Positions 1-16,699 of a DNA stretch of 64,000 nt are shown piece by piece. Origin of the DNA: Saccharomycopsis fibuligera x Saccharomycopsis cf. fibuligera. Taxonomy: Eukaryota; Ascomycota; Saccharomycetes; Ascoideales; Saccharomycopsidaceae. Position 1 is the stretch's first letter. Every line of letters begins with the position of its first letter. Both the position numbers and the translations under genes were made by a program. The notes beneath the pieces were generated by a model that was not told where the DNA came from, made no database searches, and saw only the letters and a list, made by a program, of their open reading frames with translations. The stretch is taken from assembly GCA_001936135.1 (NCBI GenBank), contig CP012810.1, positions 248,001 to 312,000 on the forward strand, given 5' to 3'.

Positions 1-113
1 AGAGAAGAGCAACGCTATTATAAAAACAATCAGATAGCAAACGAGCTGAAAACACCTAATAGTGATGAAATCAATAAGCATAATGTAAAAGCTTTCAATG
101 GAGCAATACCTGA

Positions 114-2096
114 TCAATCATTCCAAGCGTTATTGAATATTGGCTGATTTAACAGTCCAGTGTGTGAATAGTTTGTGGGTAGTGGTAATGAAAAAGAGTT
201 ATCATCTTCATCTTCGCCTTCATCATTGTTGTCATCATGCTCATCATCACTGTGACTATCATTGTTCTGCGCTTTTGCATTATTATTATTATCATCATCA
301 TTGTCATGGGGAGGGCGATTTGGTGAACTAGTCTCTCGTATATCATCTTCATGAACATCATGATGTATAGCACTTTGATTGTCATCGTTTTTTTCCTTGT
401 CCTTGTGATTTTTCCCCACTGTGCTGACTTCAGCATCCAGAGAATTGGCATTAGGACTTGAGCTCTCAGTATTAGCCAAAGAATGAGCGGACTCATGATT
501 ATTTTTGGATATGCTATAGTTGGGAGAGAAGATTTGACTGCTGCCCGTTAGGGAAATTGGTGAAATATCTCTACGATTACCAGACAAGAGTCGGCTCTTG
601 CCATTAATGGAAAGCAAATCGCTTTCTATACTTAGTGCATCTTTGGTATTAATGAGTTGGGGCTTTTTGTTCACGCTTTTAGTGGTAGATATTTTGGTAT
701 AAAATGGATTATCATCTGGTCGCTGCCTTGAAGCGATGGCACTCGATGATGTATTTTGGTACTGGTGGTCAAAACTTTGAGCTGCAAATCTACCACTACG
801 ATTCCCATTAAACGCCTTCTCTTCATTATCATCGTTATAATCATCATCCGAGCCAAATATTGTTTCAGTTTCAGTTTCGTCGCCAAATGGGTCAGGACAG
901 TTGATGAGTAAAGTATCCATACCACCACCAGACCAGCCTTTTCTAGCAATGTTTTCGTAAATTTCAAACTCTGCCTTTGCAATAGTTGAGCAATTTTTGA
1001 TAATCTTGTCATTAGTGTCCTGGATAAGTCTTGATAGGGAGCCATAATAGTTGTACTTCAAGGCGTCAATTGAGTCTATTTGGTCATTTATCTTTTTCAA
1101 AGTTTCCTTGTAGGTTATCAAATTTCGTTTTTTGGATTTCGCGATTCTGTAGTTGACGCTTTCCAAGTTTTTAAGATACTTGATTCTCGATTTCAATTCC
1201 TTATTGAAGATCACATCATTTTTATGAGTTTTGCTTTTGAAGTTGAGCATGATGGAACCAAGAGACTTTTGGAAATTTTTCTCCACTGACGATGCCAACA
1301 CTTGTTGATGATTGGAGATTAAGAAATGCAAGCCGGAACAGGACATTAAGTCATTAGTTTGAGTATCCGAGCCTTTCAATCTCGCCAAACTTTCCAAAGC
1401 GGAGCCGAATTCAGAAGCGGCTTTGGAAACGGTGGTTAGGGCACCCGAATATTTTTCTGAAGCAACGGCCAACTTGGCTAGTACGTCCTCGTATTCCAGT
1501 TTGTCTTTGTTTGATATTATCATGGGCAAGTCGAGGATGGACGGCGATAACGAGATATCAGTGCCAATGGTGGATGACGATAGTCTGCGGCCGTTTGGAG
1601 GGTTGCTGCTGCTGTTGTTGTTGATGTTGTTGGTGTTGCTGGCTGTGCTGGACACGGAGTGCAGTTGTATTGTGTGGGAAAGTCTGTTGGAGGCGCCGTT
1701 TTGAGCGGTGCTAGAAGTGGTCGTGTCAGGCTGTTGCGATGAAGACTGTTTGTTGGAAGAGCTAGAGCCAGACACAAAGCGATAAAACTCCGACAAATGG
1801 GGCGCTCTGAAGGAGATGGAGGACTTACGGGAGTCCTTGTGGGAGTCCTTGAGCAGGGAATGGGGCGAGGATGACATGTGGATATTGTGAGTGGTGCAGC
1901 CGAGAGAGTGGGTGGAGAGTGGAATGGTCCTGTCTTGTGTTGATGTTGGCATATCCATATATGTATTTGAACTTGGACTTGGATGTGAATGTGGATTTGG
2001 CGATGGGGCTGCTGTTGTGTTTTGGCATTTTGTTGTTTTGTTGTGTATGGCGGGGCATATGAATGGTGCGCGGTGGCGCCTGAGAATGCATATCAT
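114..2096 (-). CDS. IVY1: Ivy1-like phospholipid-binding I-BAR protein
   Basis: The predicted protein has 660 residues. Yeast Ivy1 is an inverse-BAR protein of the vacuolar and endosomal membrane that binds phosphoinositides, the Rab7 homologue Ypt7 and Vps33, and feeds into TORC1 and microautophagy; that role is known from the family. Here the first ~180 residues are low-complexity (Pro, Ser, Asn, His). A helical BAR-like core follows at about 190-420. It ends in the characteristic block 'YENIARKGWSGGG' followed by 'DPFGDETE', which I take as the Ivy1 signature. The C-terminal third is acidic and disordered, with runs of D, N and E. S. cerevisiae Ivy1 is about 450 residues, so this copy is enlarged by disordered flanks. 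The start is uncertain: the first ATG is at 2096, and another in-frame ATG at 1958 would still leave the whole core intact. The gene is divergent from BCK1. Confidence 0.78.
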   Translation of the reverse strand: MICILRRHRAPFICPAIHNKTTKCQNTTAAPSPNPHSHPSPSSNTYMDMPTSTQDRTIPLSTHSLGCTTHNIHMSSSPHSLLKDSHKDSRKSSISFRAPHLSEFYRFVSGSSSSNKQSSSQQPDTTTSSTAQNGASNRLSHTIQLHSVSSTASNTNNINNNSSSNPPNGRRLSSSTIGTDISLSPSILDLPMIISNKDKLEYEDVLAKLAVASEKYSGALTTVSKAASEFGSALESLARLKGSDTQTNDLMSCSGLHFLISNHQQVLASSVEKNFQKSLGSIMLNFKSKTHKNDVIFNKELKSRIKYLKNLESVNYRIAKSKKRNLITYKETLKKINDQIDSIDALKYNYYGSLSRLIQDTNDKIIKNCSTIAKAEFEIYENIARKGWSGGGMDTLLINCPDPFGDETETETIFGSDDDYNDDNEEKAFNGNRSGRFAAQSFDHQYQNTSSSAIASRQRPDDNPFYTKISTTKSVNKKPQLINTKDALSIESDLLSINGKSRLLSGNRRDISPISLTGSSQIFSPNYSISKNNHESAHSLANTESSSPNANSLDAEVSTVGKNHKDKEKNDDNQSAIHHDVHEDDIRETSSPNRPPHDNDDDNNNNAKAQNNDSHSDDEHDDNNDEGEDEDDNSFSLPLPTNYSHTGLLNQPIFNNAWND

Positions 2097-2253
2097 CACT
2101 GCTTTCTCCCGGTAAAATCACGTGATGATAACATCCGGGGGCGCTGAGAAAAGCGCTCCTCCAGATCATTCTATGGATAGACATTATAGATGTGCCTCTT
2201 CTGATGCTGAATATCGTTTCTCATCCAGACACGCAAGCTAATACACTACACCA
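2097..2253. promoter_or_regulatory. IVY1/BCK1 divergent promoter with TCACGTGA palindrome
   Basis: Only 157 bp separate the two outermost ATGs. The perfect 8-bp palindrome TCACGTGA lies at 2118-2125. It contains the CACGTG E-box bound in yeasts by bHLH factors of the Cbf1/Pho4/Tye7 type. Which factor acts here is inference. If IVY1 starts at 1958 instead, the shared promoter is about 295 bp. Confidence 0.5.
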
Positions 2254-9942
<7,689 letters not shown>

Positions 9943-10384
9943 AGTAGTGATATATACGGTTGGCGGTGAATAAAATATGGACATTAAAAATCATGCTTGT
10001 TTGTTGTTGATCTATAATGTAGTCTTGTGATAGGTTGTTAGACTCCTTGTACTGCATTGCGTGAAAATAAGCAAATGGAAAGGAAAGAGAGGAACGGAAT
10101 AAAGCAGGTTTCAAATAGCTGTAAAAGGCCATTTAGCTGTTTCAGAAACTGTCAGACATTTCAAAATAGATTACAGCTGGTCCTTTCAAATCCTGAATTG
10201 TCCGTGAGGCACATATGAAAACCCGTAAACATTGAATTCTAATGATATAAATGTAACGCAATAATAAAAACAAAATAAAATTAATGAATACAAGTAAATG
10301 GGCGGTCCTTTGTTTTTTCTAAAAAAAAAAAAAAAAAATTTCCTTCCTATAAAATTCACCAAAATGCTATCTGACTTGATTACT
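9943..10384. other. BCK1/RAD53 convergent 3' intergenic region
   Basis: This 442-bp A+T-rich spacer lies between two convergent stop codons. It contains a run of about 17 A at 10322 on the + strand, which lies just downstream of the RAD53 stop as poly(T) in the RAD53 sense. I see no gene or RNA. Confidence 0.6.
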
Positions 10385-13036
10385 TTACTTGGCCGATTTT
10401 GCAAAAGACTGAAACGCCGGCCCATCAAATGAAATCTTTTGTGATGTATTCAATGAAGCTCTCTTCTTTGGTTGACAGGAATCCAAACCTAATAATCTTC
10501 TCTTTTTTGTATTGTTGATGGTGTTAGCCGCACTGCTATCTAGTAATTCTCGTGATAACTTTTCTGGAGCAACAAATCTAGGAATCAAATTAGAATCAGA
10601 TTCATCTTGAGATTCAATTATGGTATTGTTGTAACGTTGCTTGAATTTGTCTAATTTTTCTTGACTCTCTATGCCTGTTTTATTAACCCTGCTATATGGA
10701 GTACAGGTGTTTTCAATAGCCGCTGTTGCGACATTGTCAGTATCAGCAGCATCCGCAGTACCGGAAGCAGCTGTTCCGGCATTATTGCTACTTGCCACTA
10801 ATTTCAAATCATCAATGAACAAACCGGTCATATCATTGATTTGAACCTTAAATCCTAAAAACTCTTTATTCTTAGAATCTAAAAAGAATAGCACCTGGTC
10901 ATTACTTTTTAATAGTGTTTTTTTTCCCTTACCAATTTTCTTGCCGTTGATATGGCATCCATTAGTACTATAGTCAATCAACCAAATATCATCCAAACCT
11001 TGTGCCGGACTTTCAAAAAAACTTTTACCAATCGGATGCCTTTTTCTTAAAAGTATGCAATGAAATTTGGAAAGTCGACTATCGTCAATCTTATAATTGC
11101 ATTTATTATTTCTACCAATCACAAACGGCTTGTTCGATTGCGGCACATGTATTTTAGCATGCGAGATGCTGTGGTTAAGTGGCTTTAAAGTAAGGTAAGT
11201 CCCTGTTGGTGGCACTTCAGTATCAATACTATCAGCACCATGGTCACCAACCAGAAACGGCTTTGCAAATACTGAACCTGCTTCAATTTCCGCTTGGGCA
11301 GGTGGCTCAGTCACCATCAATACATCATCTGGAATTTTAGTGTTTTGTTGACTTTTACTATTAGTAGCTTCTGGTTGGTGGTTAGGGAATCGGAATGGGC
11401 TTTGTAGCTGAAGGTCTGAAAGTTTGCTATCTGCATTATTGGATAGTATGTCTTGTTTCTGTTGAATTTCTTGTTCCTCGCCCTCCTCTTCAATCCGGTC
11501 TGCATCTTCTTCTGCCTCGTTATCATCATCGCCGTTATCATCGCCGTCCTCGTTGTCGTTGTTCTCATCATTGTCTTCGTCGTTGTCTTCATCATCATTA
11601 GGTATAACATTGTTTGTAGTATCATTACCAAGTACATCTTCCACCCCTTGAGATAAAGATACAAAGTTATCTTGATCATCTATATTATCATTTATTATCC
11701 AGGGGTGCCGTAATGCATCTTCTGCCGTAAGCCTTTTGTTTGGATCCACTTGTAAAAGACTGTCAATGAAATGTTTCAGGTTATCCGACAAATTGTATTC
11801 GTTCAATGGGGCATCATGATATGCTCCATTTTTGATCAGCTTAAATAATTGCTCTTGTGTTTCTCCACTGAACGGCAAGTGTGCTGTTAATATCACATAG
11901 CATAAGCATCCCAATGACCACATATCCACAAGAGACGAATAAGATTTTCTTGCCTGTTTATTTCTGGAAACAAGCTTACCTGCAATAATCTCTGGAGCAA
12001 CGTATGCTAGTGTGCCACAAAAAGTCTTCAAAAAGGACCCTTTGTGATTATTAGTGCCAATTTTAGCAAGTCCAAAATCGGTAATTTTCACTGTGACGGG
12101 ATCATCACTTGCAATCAAAATATTATCTGGTTTCAAGTCACGATGCGATATTCCTAAACCATGCACATATTTGATAGCATTCAATGTCTGTCTAATGATT
12201 TCACGCGACACATCTTCAGTCATTGCACCTTGAGCCGCTACCAAGTCCATCAAATCACCACCTGAGACAAATTCCATCACCAAGTAGTAGAAATCCTTAT
12301 CTTCGTAAAACCCTTTTAGCTTAATAATATTTGGATGATCAAGTCTTTTCAAGATATCCAACTCTCTAATCACACCTTTTTTGTTGTCCATGCCTAGTTT
12401 CCTTTTGGCAATGATTTTGACCGCGAAAGTCTCCCCGCTTATTCTTTCTATGGCTTTCTTTACGGTGGCGAACGCTCCCTGCCCGACAATCTCATTCCTT
12501 ATAATATAGTCCTTGGCAATATCAGGTAGTCCGTCATCTTCCAGCTGCTGCTCGCCGATATTAATATTGCCTCTTTGTGGAGGAATCACCACTATGAATC
12601 TGATAATATCTTCAGGTACACCTATACCAACAGCAATTTCATCTCCCTGCGTAAGTAAATAGTTTTTACCCTTTTCAATTCTTGAGTTATTCACAAATGT
12701 TCCATTGGTTGATAAATCTTGGATTAATATATTATTGTCCTTAGAATACCATATTCTGAAATGTTTCCCACTGAGTCTGGGCGTGCTAATGCCAAACGGT
12801 TTATCCACATGAGGACTACGGCCGAATACCCACAGAGATTTATTTTCGTTTCTCAAGAGGTCTATATTGGGATGTGCCAACTTTCCTTTAGTGACAATTA
12901 ATCTCACTAGCACACCTGCTAAAGGATCGTGTTTTTGATTTCCAGCATCGCCATTCGCATTGTTCAATTGAGTGTTTGGTTGAGTGGGTTGGGTCTGAGT
13001 CGGCTCAGGATAGTTGTCCAATTTGTTATTATCCAT
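10385..13036 (-). CDS. RAD53: Rad53 DNA-damage/replication checkpoint kinase
   Basis: The 883-residue protein has the Rad53/Cds1/Chk2 architecture with two FHA domains. The N-terminal cluster has four TQ motifs within residues 13-23; phosphorylated TQ sites recruit FHA domains in this family. FHA1 spans about 45-150 (FGRSP, GKHFRI and STNGTF). The kinase domain spans about 178-446, with GQGAFA, the lysine of AVK at 207, HRDLKPDN (Asp300), DFG (Asp320) and YVAPEI. An acidic linker of D, E and N follows. FHA2 (about 610-730) shows VIGR, KFHC and DYSTNGCHINGKKIGKG, as in Rad53 proteins. The tail has basic KKRR and PKKR clusters that probably form the nuclear localisation signal. Having two FHA domains excludes Dun1. 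The length is close to S. cerevisiae Rad53 (821). It acts in the nucleus downstream of Mec1/ATR-type kinases. Confidence 0.95.
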   Translation of the reverse strand: MDNNKLDNYPEPTQTQPTQPNTQLNNANGDAGNQKHDPLAGVLVRLIVTKGKLAHPNIDLLRNENKSLWVFGRSPHVDKPFGISTPRLSGKHFRIWYSKDNNILIQDLSTNGTFVNNSRIEKGKNYLLTQGDEIAVGIGVPEDIIRFIVVIPPQRGNINIGEQQLEDDGLPDIAKDYIIRNEIVGQGAFATVKKAIERISGETFAVKIIAKRKLGMDNKKGVIRELDILKRLDHPNIIKLKGFYEDKDFYYLVMEFVSGGDLMDLVAAQGAMTEDVSREIIRQTLNAIKYVHGLGISHRDLKPDNILIASDDPVTVKITDFGLAKIGTNNHKGSFLKTFCGTLAYVAPEIIAGKLVSRNKQARKSYSSLVDMWSLGCLCYVILTAHLPFSGETQEQLFKLIKNGAYHDAPLNEYNLSDNLKHFIDSLLQVDPNKRLTAEDALRHPWIINDNIDDQDNFVSLSQGVEDVLGNDTTNNVIPNDDEDNDEDNDENNDNEDGDDNGDDDNEAEEDADRIEEEGEEQEIQQKQDILSNNADSKLSDLQLQSPFRFPNHQPEATNSKSQQNTKIPDDVLMVTEPPAQAEIEAGSVFAKPFLVGDHGADSIDTEVPPTGTYLTLKPLNHSISHAKIHVPQSNKPFVIGRNNKCNYKIDDSRLSKFHCILLRKRHPIGKSFFESPAQGLDDIWLIDYSTNGCHINGKKIGKGKKTLLKSNDQVLFFLDSKNKEFLGFKVQINDMTGLFIDDLKLVASSNNAGTAASGTADAADTDNVATAAIENTCTPYSRVNKTGIESQEKLDKFKQRYNNTIIESQDESDSNLIPRFVAPEKLSRELLDSSAANTINNTKKRRLLGLDSCQPKKRASLNTSQKISFDGPAFQSFAKSAK

Positions 13037-13272
13037 GAGATAGAGATGTAGCGAGCATGAAAAGAAGCTGAATTTGAGCTTACTTGCTATAGTGTCAGAT
13101 GGATGAGCTGTGCGTGCAGGGCTGTAAACAGTTTCATTTCGCGAGTAGTATTTTTTTTTTCTGGTCTCTTTTCCTCCTTTGATTATACATCAACACGGGA
13201 AAGAAAGGGAAAAAAAATAAGTCTGTGGCGCATGCACAATACAACCCTATTGTGGCTGACGAAAACACCCCC

Positions 13273-13280
13273 GACGCGTC
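13273..13280. promoter_or_regulatory. MCB-type site (ACGCGT) upstream of RAD53
   Basis: The palindrome GACGCGTC contains the MluI cell-cycle box ACGCGT at 13274-13279, about 240 bp upstream of the RAD53 ATG. MCB sites are bound by MBF (Mbp1/Swi6), which drives G1/S expression of replication and checkpoint genes. Use of this particular site is inference. Confidence 0.5.
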
Positions 13281-13677
13281 GCTATCAATTTTCAATTTTC
13301 AGTTCTCCAATTCTTAAATTCTGAAACTGAAAGAAAAATTGAAATTATTCTGGAATGACCGCGTTTGACGGGTTACGCACTTATGTTGAGCGCAGCGGTG
13401 GTGTTGGGATGTGTAGGCTCAAAATTTTTTTGTTTGTAGTTTTTTACTTTTTTTGCACTACAAAAGGAGCACAATCAATCTCAAGTTTGAAATTTTAGTT
13501 TCTTTTCTTTTATTCTTTTACTAACAATTCATATGTCGGTTCTGGGATAAAGCAATGAGTTAATTGTAACTGCAAGACAGTAAGTTTACCTATTCTACAA
13601 TTGCTGTATCTGCCCTTCTAGTGATAGTCAGAAGCTATATTTGCTTTTTGATCCATTATCATTTCCTTTTTCGATTG

Positions 13678-13844
13678 ATGATATCTACACAACCTTTTCC
13701 CGGTGATTTAATAAGTGAGCCATGGAAAAAACATGCATCACCATCTGACGAAAAATATCATGGTATCACTAGTGATTATTGCGGAGTAAGCATATTTGAT
13801 TATATCTTTTAATAAAGTTACTAACAATTTAGTCAATGGCTTGA
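13678..13844 (+). CDS. Candidate 39-residue spliced micro-gene (very tentative)
   Basis: An ATG at 13678 opens 36 codons ending in DYCG at 13785. A GTAAGC donor begins at 13786. A perfect TACTAAC branch point lies at 13819-13825 and an AG acceptor ends at 13832, giving a 47-nt intron. Joining in phase 0 adds Ser-Met-Ala and a TGA at 13842-13844. The peptide is unrecognised, has no obvious signal or membrane segment, and the branch-to-acceptor distance (8 nt) is short. The only support is the exact TACTAAC with a consistent donor and frame. It could equally be an intron in a noncoding leader, or chance. Confidence 0.2.
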
Positions 13845-15031
13845 TGTCTTTGTACTTACTTAGTATTAATCATGTTCATTTGTCTTTCATGATTGGTATT
13901 AATTATAGCAATGATTGCAATGAATTCTGTCTTGTGATAAAATAAATTCTCAATGATGAAAAAACTTTTACTTCCAGTTCTGCTACAGATTAAAGCATGA
14001 CGATACTCCTTTACCAAAAGCTTACTTTCTGATGTGAATCTATTTTATCTTTTCAAGACTATATTTGTTGTTATTGCTTGAGAAACCTGATTGTAGCAAG
14101 TTAATATATTTTCGGCCGTAGTCTGCATTGCCAAAGTAGAAGGATAAGCTTCCGTTGCGTCCTAATTCATTGGCATTATATATCTTCGCAACTGAAGTGG
14201 ATTGTGGTCAACTTGATTTCAGATTTATAGTTGAATTTGTTTGCTATTACCCTCTGTATTTTCAAATGCCGTTATTAATAAGTGTTCTTTATCGGTTGTA
14301 AAACTCTCGCTGCTGAAGTGTCAAAGTTCAACTTTATTCACTTTTCAGTGTATTTTAAAAACGAGAACTAATTACTGTGACTGCTGGTTAGAGATGAATG
14401 CATTTAAGCTCAGAGTTCTGAGGAGCTAACTTGGCATGCTAGAGAAGCGGATTATATGGATGTGGACTGTGGAGAGCATCTTTCCTATAAACACTCAGTT
14501 CCTGCTTGCGCCTTTCAGCAGTACCATACAGTATTAAACAGGAATCATTTCCTATTTTTCCTATATACTGGTAAAAACGGAAAGTTAGTTACTATTAAAA
14601 ATAGATGAGACTGTAACTCAATCGTGGAAAAAAAACTTTTTTCCTCTTATTTTTTCTAATTTCGCGATACATTCCACTTGTATGCATCCATACAGCAAAA
14701 AAAAAGACAATAGAAACTTAACGTGCTTAATCTCAGTCTAGATGAAATTATCCCATTTTGTTGCAGCTATACGTTTTTTTTGTGGGCTCGTATACTATCG
14801 GCGTGGAAAACATGAACCAACAAATGTGCTTATTGTGGCCAGCCAAATGGCTGCAGAATTTCGTTGATAATCTCCGTCTGGATGGGGGATACCCTGAGAA
14901 CAGTGTCTTTTTGGCGGTTCATGCGTGACACACAATAGCCGGAGAACAATGAAATTGTGAAACAAGCATAACTGACACCGATCAGCCATAGGAAAGGATC
15001 CCTAGCATAAACTACAATAGGCTGAAAAATT

Positions 15032-15065
15032 ATTTAAACGTAAAAATCATTTAAACGTAAAAATA
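15032..15065. repeat. 17-bp direct tandem duplication
   Basis: The 17-bp unit ATTTAAACGTAAAAAT(C/A) starts at 15032 and again at 15049 with no gap. It lies in the intergenic region far upstream of the aquaporin gene. No function is known. Confidence 0.8.
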
Positions 15066-15595
15066 AAAGAATACTTGATTGAAGAATCATTTTCAATTAC
15101 AACAAAAACGCTACTGTTTGCGGTTTAGGCTTGATGGTATTGTCCTGACCGAGATTCAAAGTTGAAAGACAACCTAGTTACTAAGTAATAATCCCTTGAT
15201 TGAAAAAAGGGGCTGCAGCAGCAGAAGCAAAAAATCAGAAAGAGTTAAATAAAAAGAAAGTTAACAAAAAGACTAAAAAGATCATTAGTTTCAGTGAGTT
15301 AATAACTAACCTGGCACAGTGCACTGAAAAACAAGAAGACCAAACCTTGTTTTTGGGCTTGTGAATGGCGATATGGAATTCCAGAACAGCTTATACGGTT
15401 AGTTTTATATAATCAGCCCCACAATGCTTAGTAACAGACTTGAAATAAGGCGCATCCTAAGGCTGCATGCAACGGCAGGAGGATGTGCCCACCATGCATT
15501 GGCTTTCAGCAACCTCCCCAAGATGCTTATGAGCTCCTCGAAGGGGGCTGCTGGACCACAAGTTGTAACTTGCCTGGATGCTGGGAGTTTCTCCC

Positions 15596-15605
15596 TATAT
15601 ATATT
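15596..15605 (+). promoter_or_regulatory. TATA-like element of the aquaporin gene
   Basis: TATATATATT lies about 190 bp upstream of the expected aquaporin start. Pyrimidine-rich leader-like sequence follows, and there is no ATG in any + frame until 15864. This supports the core promoter being intact even though the initiator codon is missing. Confidence 0.4.
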
Positions 15606-15787
15606 CATTTGAATTTCCCCTTTTAATTTTATTTTATCATAAGTTTCTATCTTTTTTCTAAATTTTCAGTTCAAATTATCAGCTTTGTTGCCCAATTGTC
15701 CTCTTTTTTCTTCTTGTAAAACCTATCAAGCATTTTAGGTAAAGCATCCTGAACTAGCCCACTTCCACCCCCAAATATTTTTTCATA

Positions 15788-16699
15788 ATATCCCAATCAA
15801 TTCGCAATCAAGCCCCGGAGACAGCTGTTAATTCTGAAGGCGCCCTTGACTCCCCAGTCAAATATGATGAGCAAAGTCACTTTGCAGAGAACTCTAACAC
15901 TTCTCAAAACTCTGGGTCTAAGGACACCATCAGAAACCACATTGTTGGTGGTTTAGGTGAATTCTTTGGCACTTTTATCTTTTTGTGGACTGCTTTTCTT
16001 ATTGCTCAAGTTGCTAACTATGATTATGAGCAAACACAGGCAACTACCGGTAATAAGAATGGTTTGGAAGTCAGCACTTCTAGAGTTATAATGATCAGTT
16101 TTGGTTTTGGTTTTGGTGTCATGGTTGGCGTTTTCATGTTTTTTAGAGTTTCTGGTGGTAACTTGAACCCTGCTGTTACTTTGAGTTTGGTCTTGGCTGG
16201 TGCTGTTTCTCCTGTTAGAGGGATCATTATGGGTATTGCCCAAATCATTGCCGGTATGGCCGCTGCTGGGGCTGCTTCTGCTATGACCCCGGGTGAAATT
16301 TTATTTGCAAACAGCTTGGGTGGAGGTTGCTCCAGATCTAGAGGTGTATTCATTGAAGCATTTGCCACTGCTTTGTTGTGTCTTGCTGTTTTATTCACTG
16401 CTGTTGAAAAGTCTAGAGTTACTTTCATGGCACCTTTCGTCATTGGTATTGCTTTGTTCTTGGGTCACTTAATCTGTGTTTACTACACCGGTGCTGGTTT
16501 GAATCCAGCTAGATCTTTTGGTCCAGCTATTGCTAGTAGATCCTTTCCTAACTACCACTGGATCTACTGGGTTGGCCCATTTTTGGGATCTTTCATTGCT
16601 TTTGGTATCTGGAAGTTGTTTAAAGTTTTGAAGTATGAAACTGCCAACCCTGGTCAAGATGATGATGGTTTGGAACGTACTGTCATTCAAAGGGTTTAA
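15788..16699 (+). CDS. AQY1: Fungal orthodox aquaporin lacking an ATG (possible start-loss allele)
   Basis: The MIP-family water channel body is intact: six hydrophobic segments, both NPA boxes (GGNLNPAV and [10 protein letters not shown]), and fungal aquaporin blocks such as [21 protein letters not shown] and HWIYWVGP. The cytosolic segment SKDTIRNH before the first helix matches the Aqy1 segment SKDTLRNH. The frame stays open upstream to a TAG at 15755-15757, yet contains no ATG before the first transmembrane helix. The first in-frame ATG (near 16091) would delete helix 1. The most natural N-terminus reads ATA-TCC-CAA-TCA at 15788, where ATG in place of ATA would give Met-Ser-Gln-Ser. The first ATGs after the TATA element (15864, 15867) are out of frame and reach a stop after about 29 codons. 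Alternatives are initiation at a near-cognate codon or an undetected upstream exon; I see no TACTAAC-type branch point near a suitable acceptor. S. cerevisiae aquaporin genes are often inactivated in nature. Confidence 0.85.
   Translation: MSQSIRNQAPETAVNSEGALDSPVKYDEQSHFAENSNTSQNSGSKDTIRNHIVGGLGEFFGTFIFLWTAFLIAQVANYDYEQTQATTGNKNGLEVSTSRVIMISFGFGFGVMVGVFMFFRVSGGNLNPAVTLSLVLAGAVSPVRGIIMGIAQIIAGMAAAGAASAMTPGEILFANSLGGGCSRSRGVFIEAFATALLCLAVLFTAVEKSRVTFMAPFVIGIALFLGHLICVYYTGAGLNPARSFGPAIASRSFPNYHWIYWVGPFLGSFIAFGIWKLFKVLKYETANPGQDDDGLERTVIQRV

Larger units (their letters stand above)
13037..15757. other. Long RAD53/aquaporin divergent intergenic region
   Basis: This 2.7-kb stretch separates RAD53 (-) from the aquaporin gene (+). 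I found the MCB site near RAD53, a possible small spliced reading frame around 13678-13844, a 17-bp tandem duplication at 15032-15065, and a TATA-like element at 15596-15605. All other open frames are short, mostly start at non-ATG codons and have no recognisable motif. No tRNA B-box or snRNA signature was seen. Confidence 0.55.

Noticed and set aside
13103-13324. 73-codon frame in the RAD53 promoter
   Set aside because: It overlaps the MCB-containing promoter, has low coding character and no motif.
15605-15830. An upstream exon and intron supplying the aquaporin ATG
   Set aside because: No GTATGT-type donor after a plausible ATG and no TACTAAC-like branch point near an acceptor in the open part of the frame. 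TTTTCAG at 15670 is followed by an in-frame stop (15755). Left open as an alternative.
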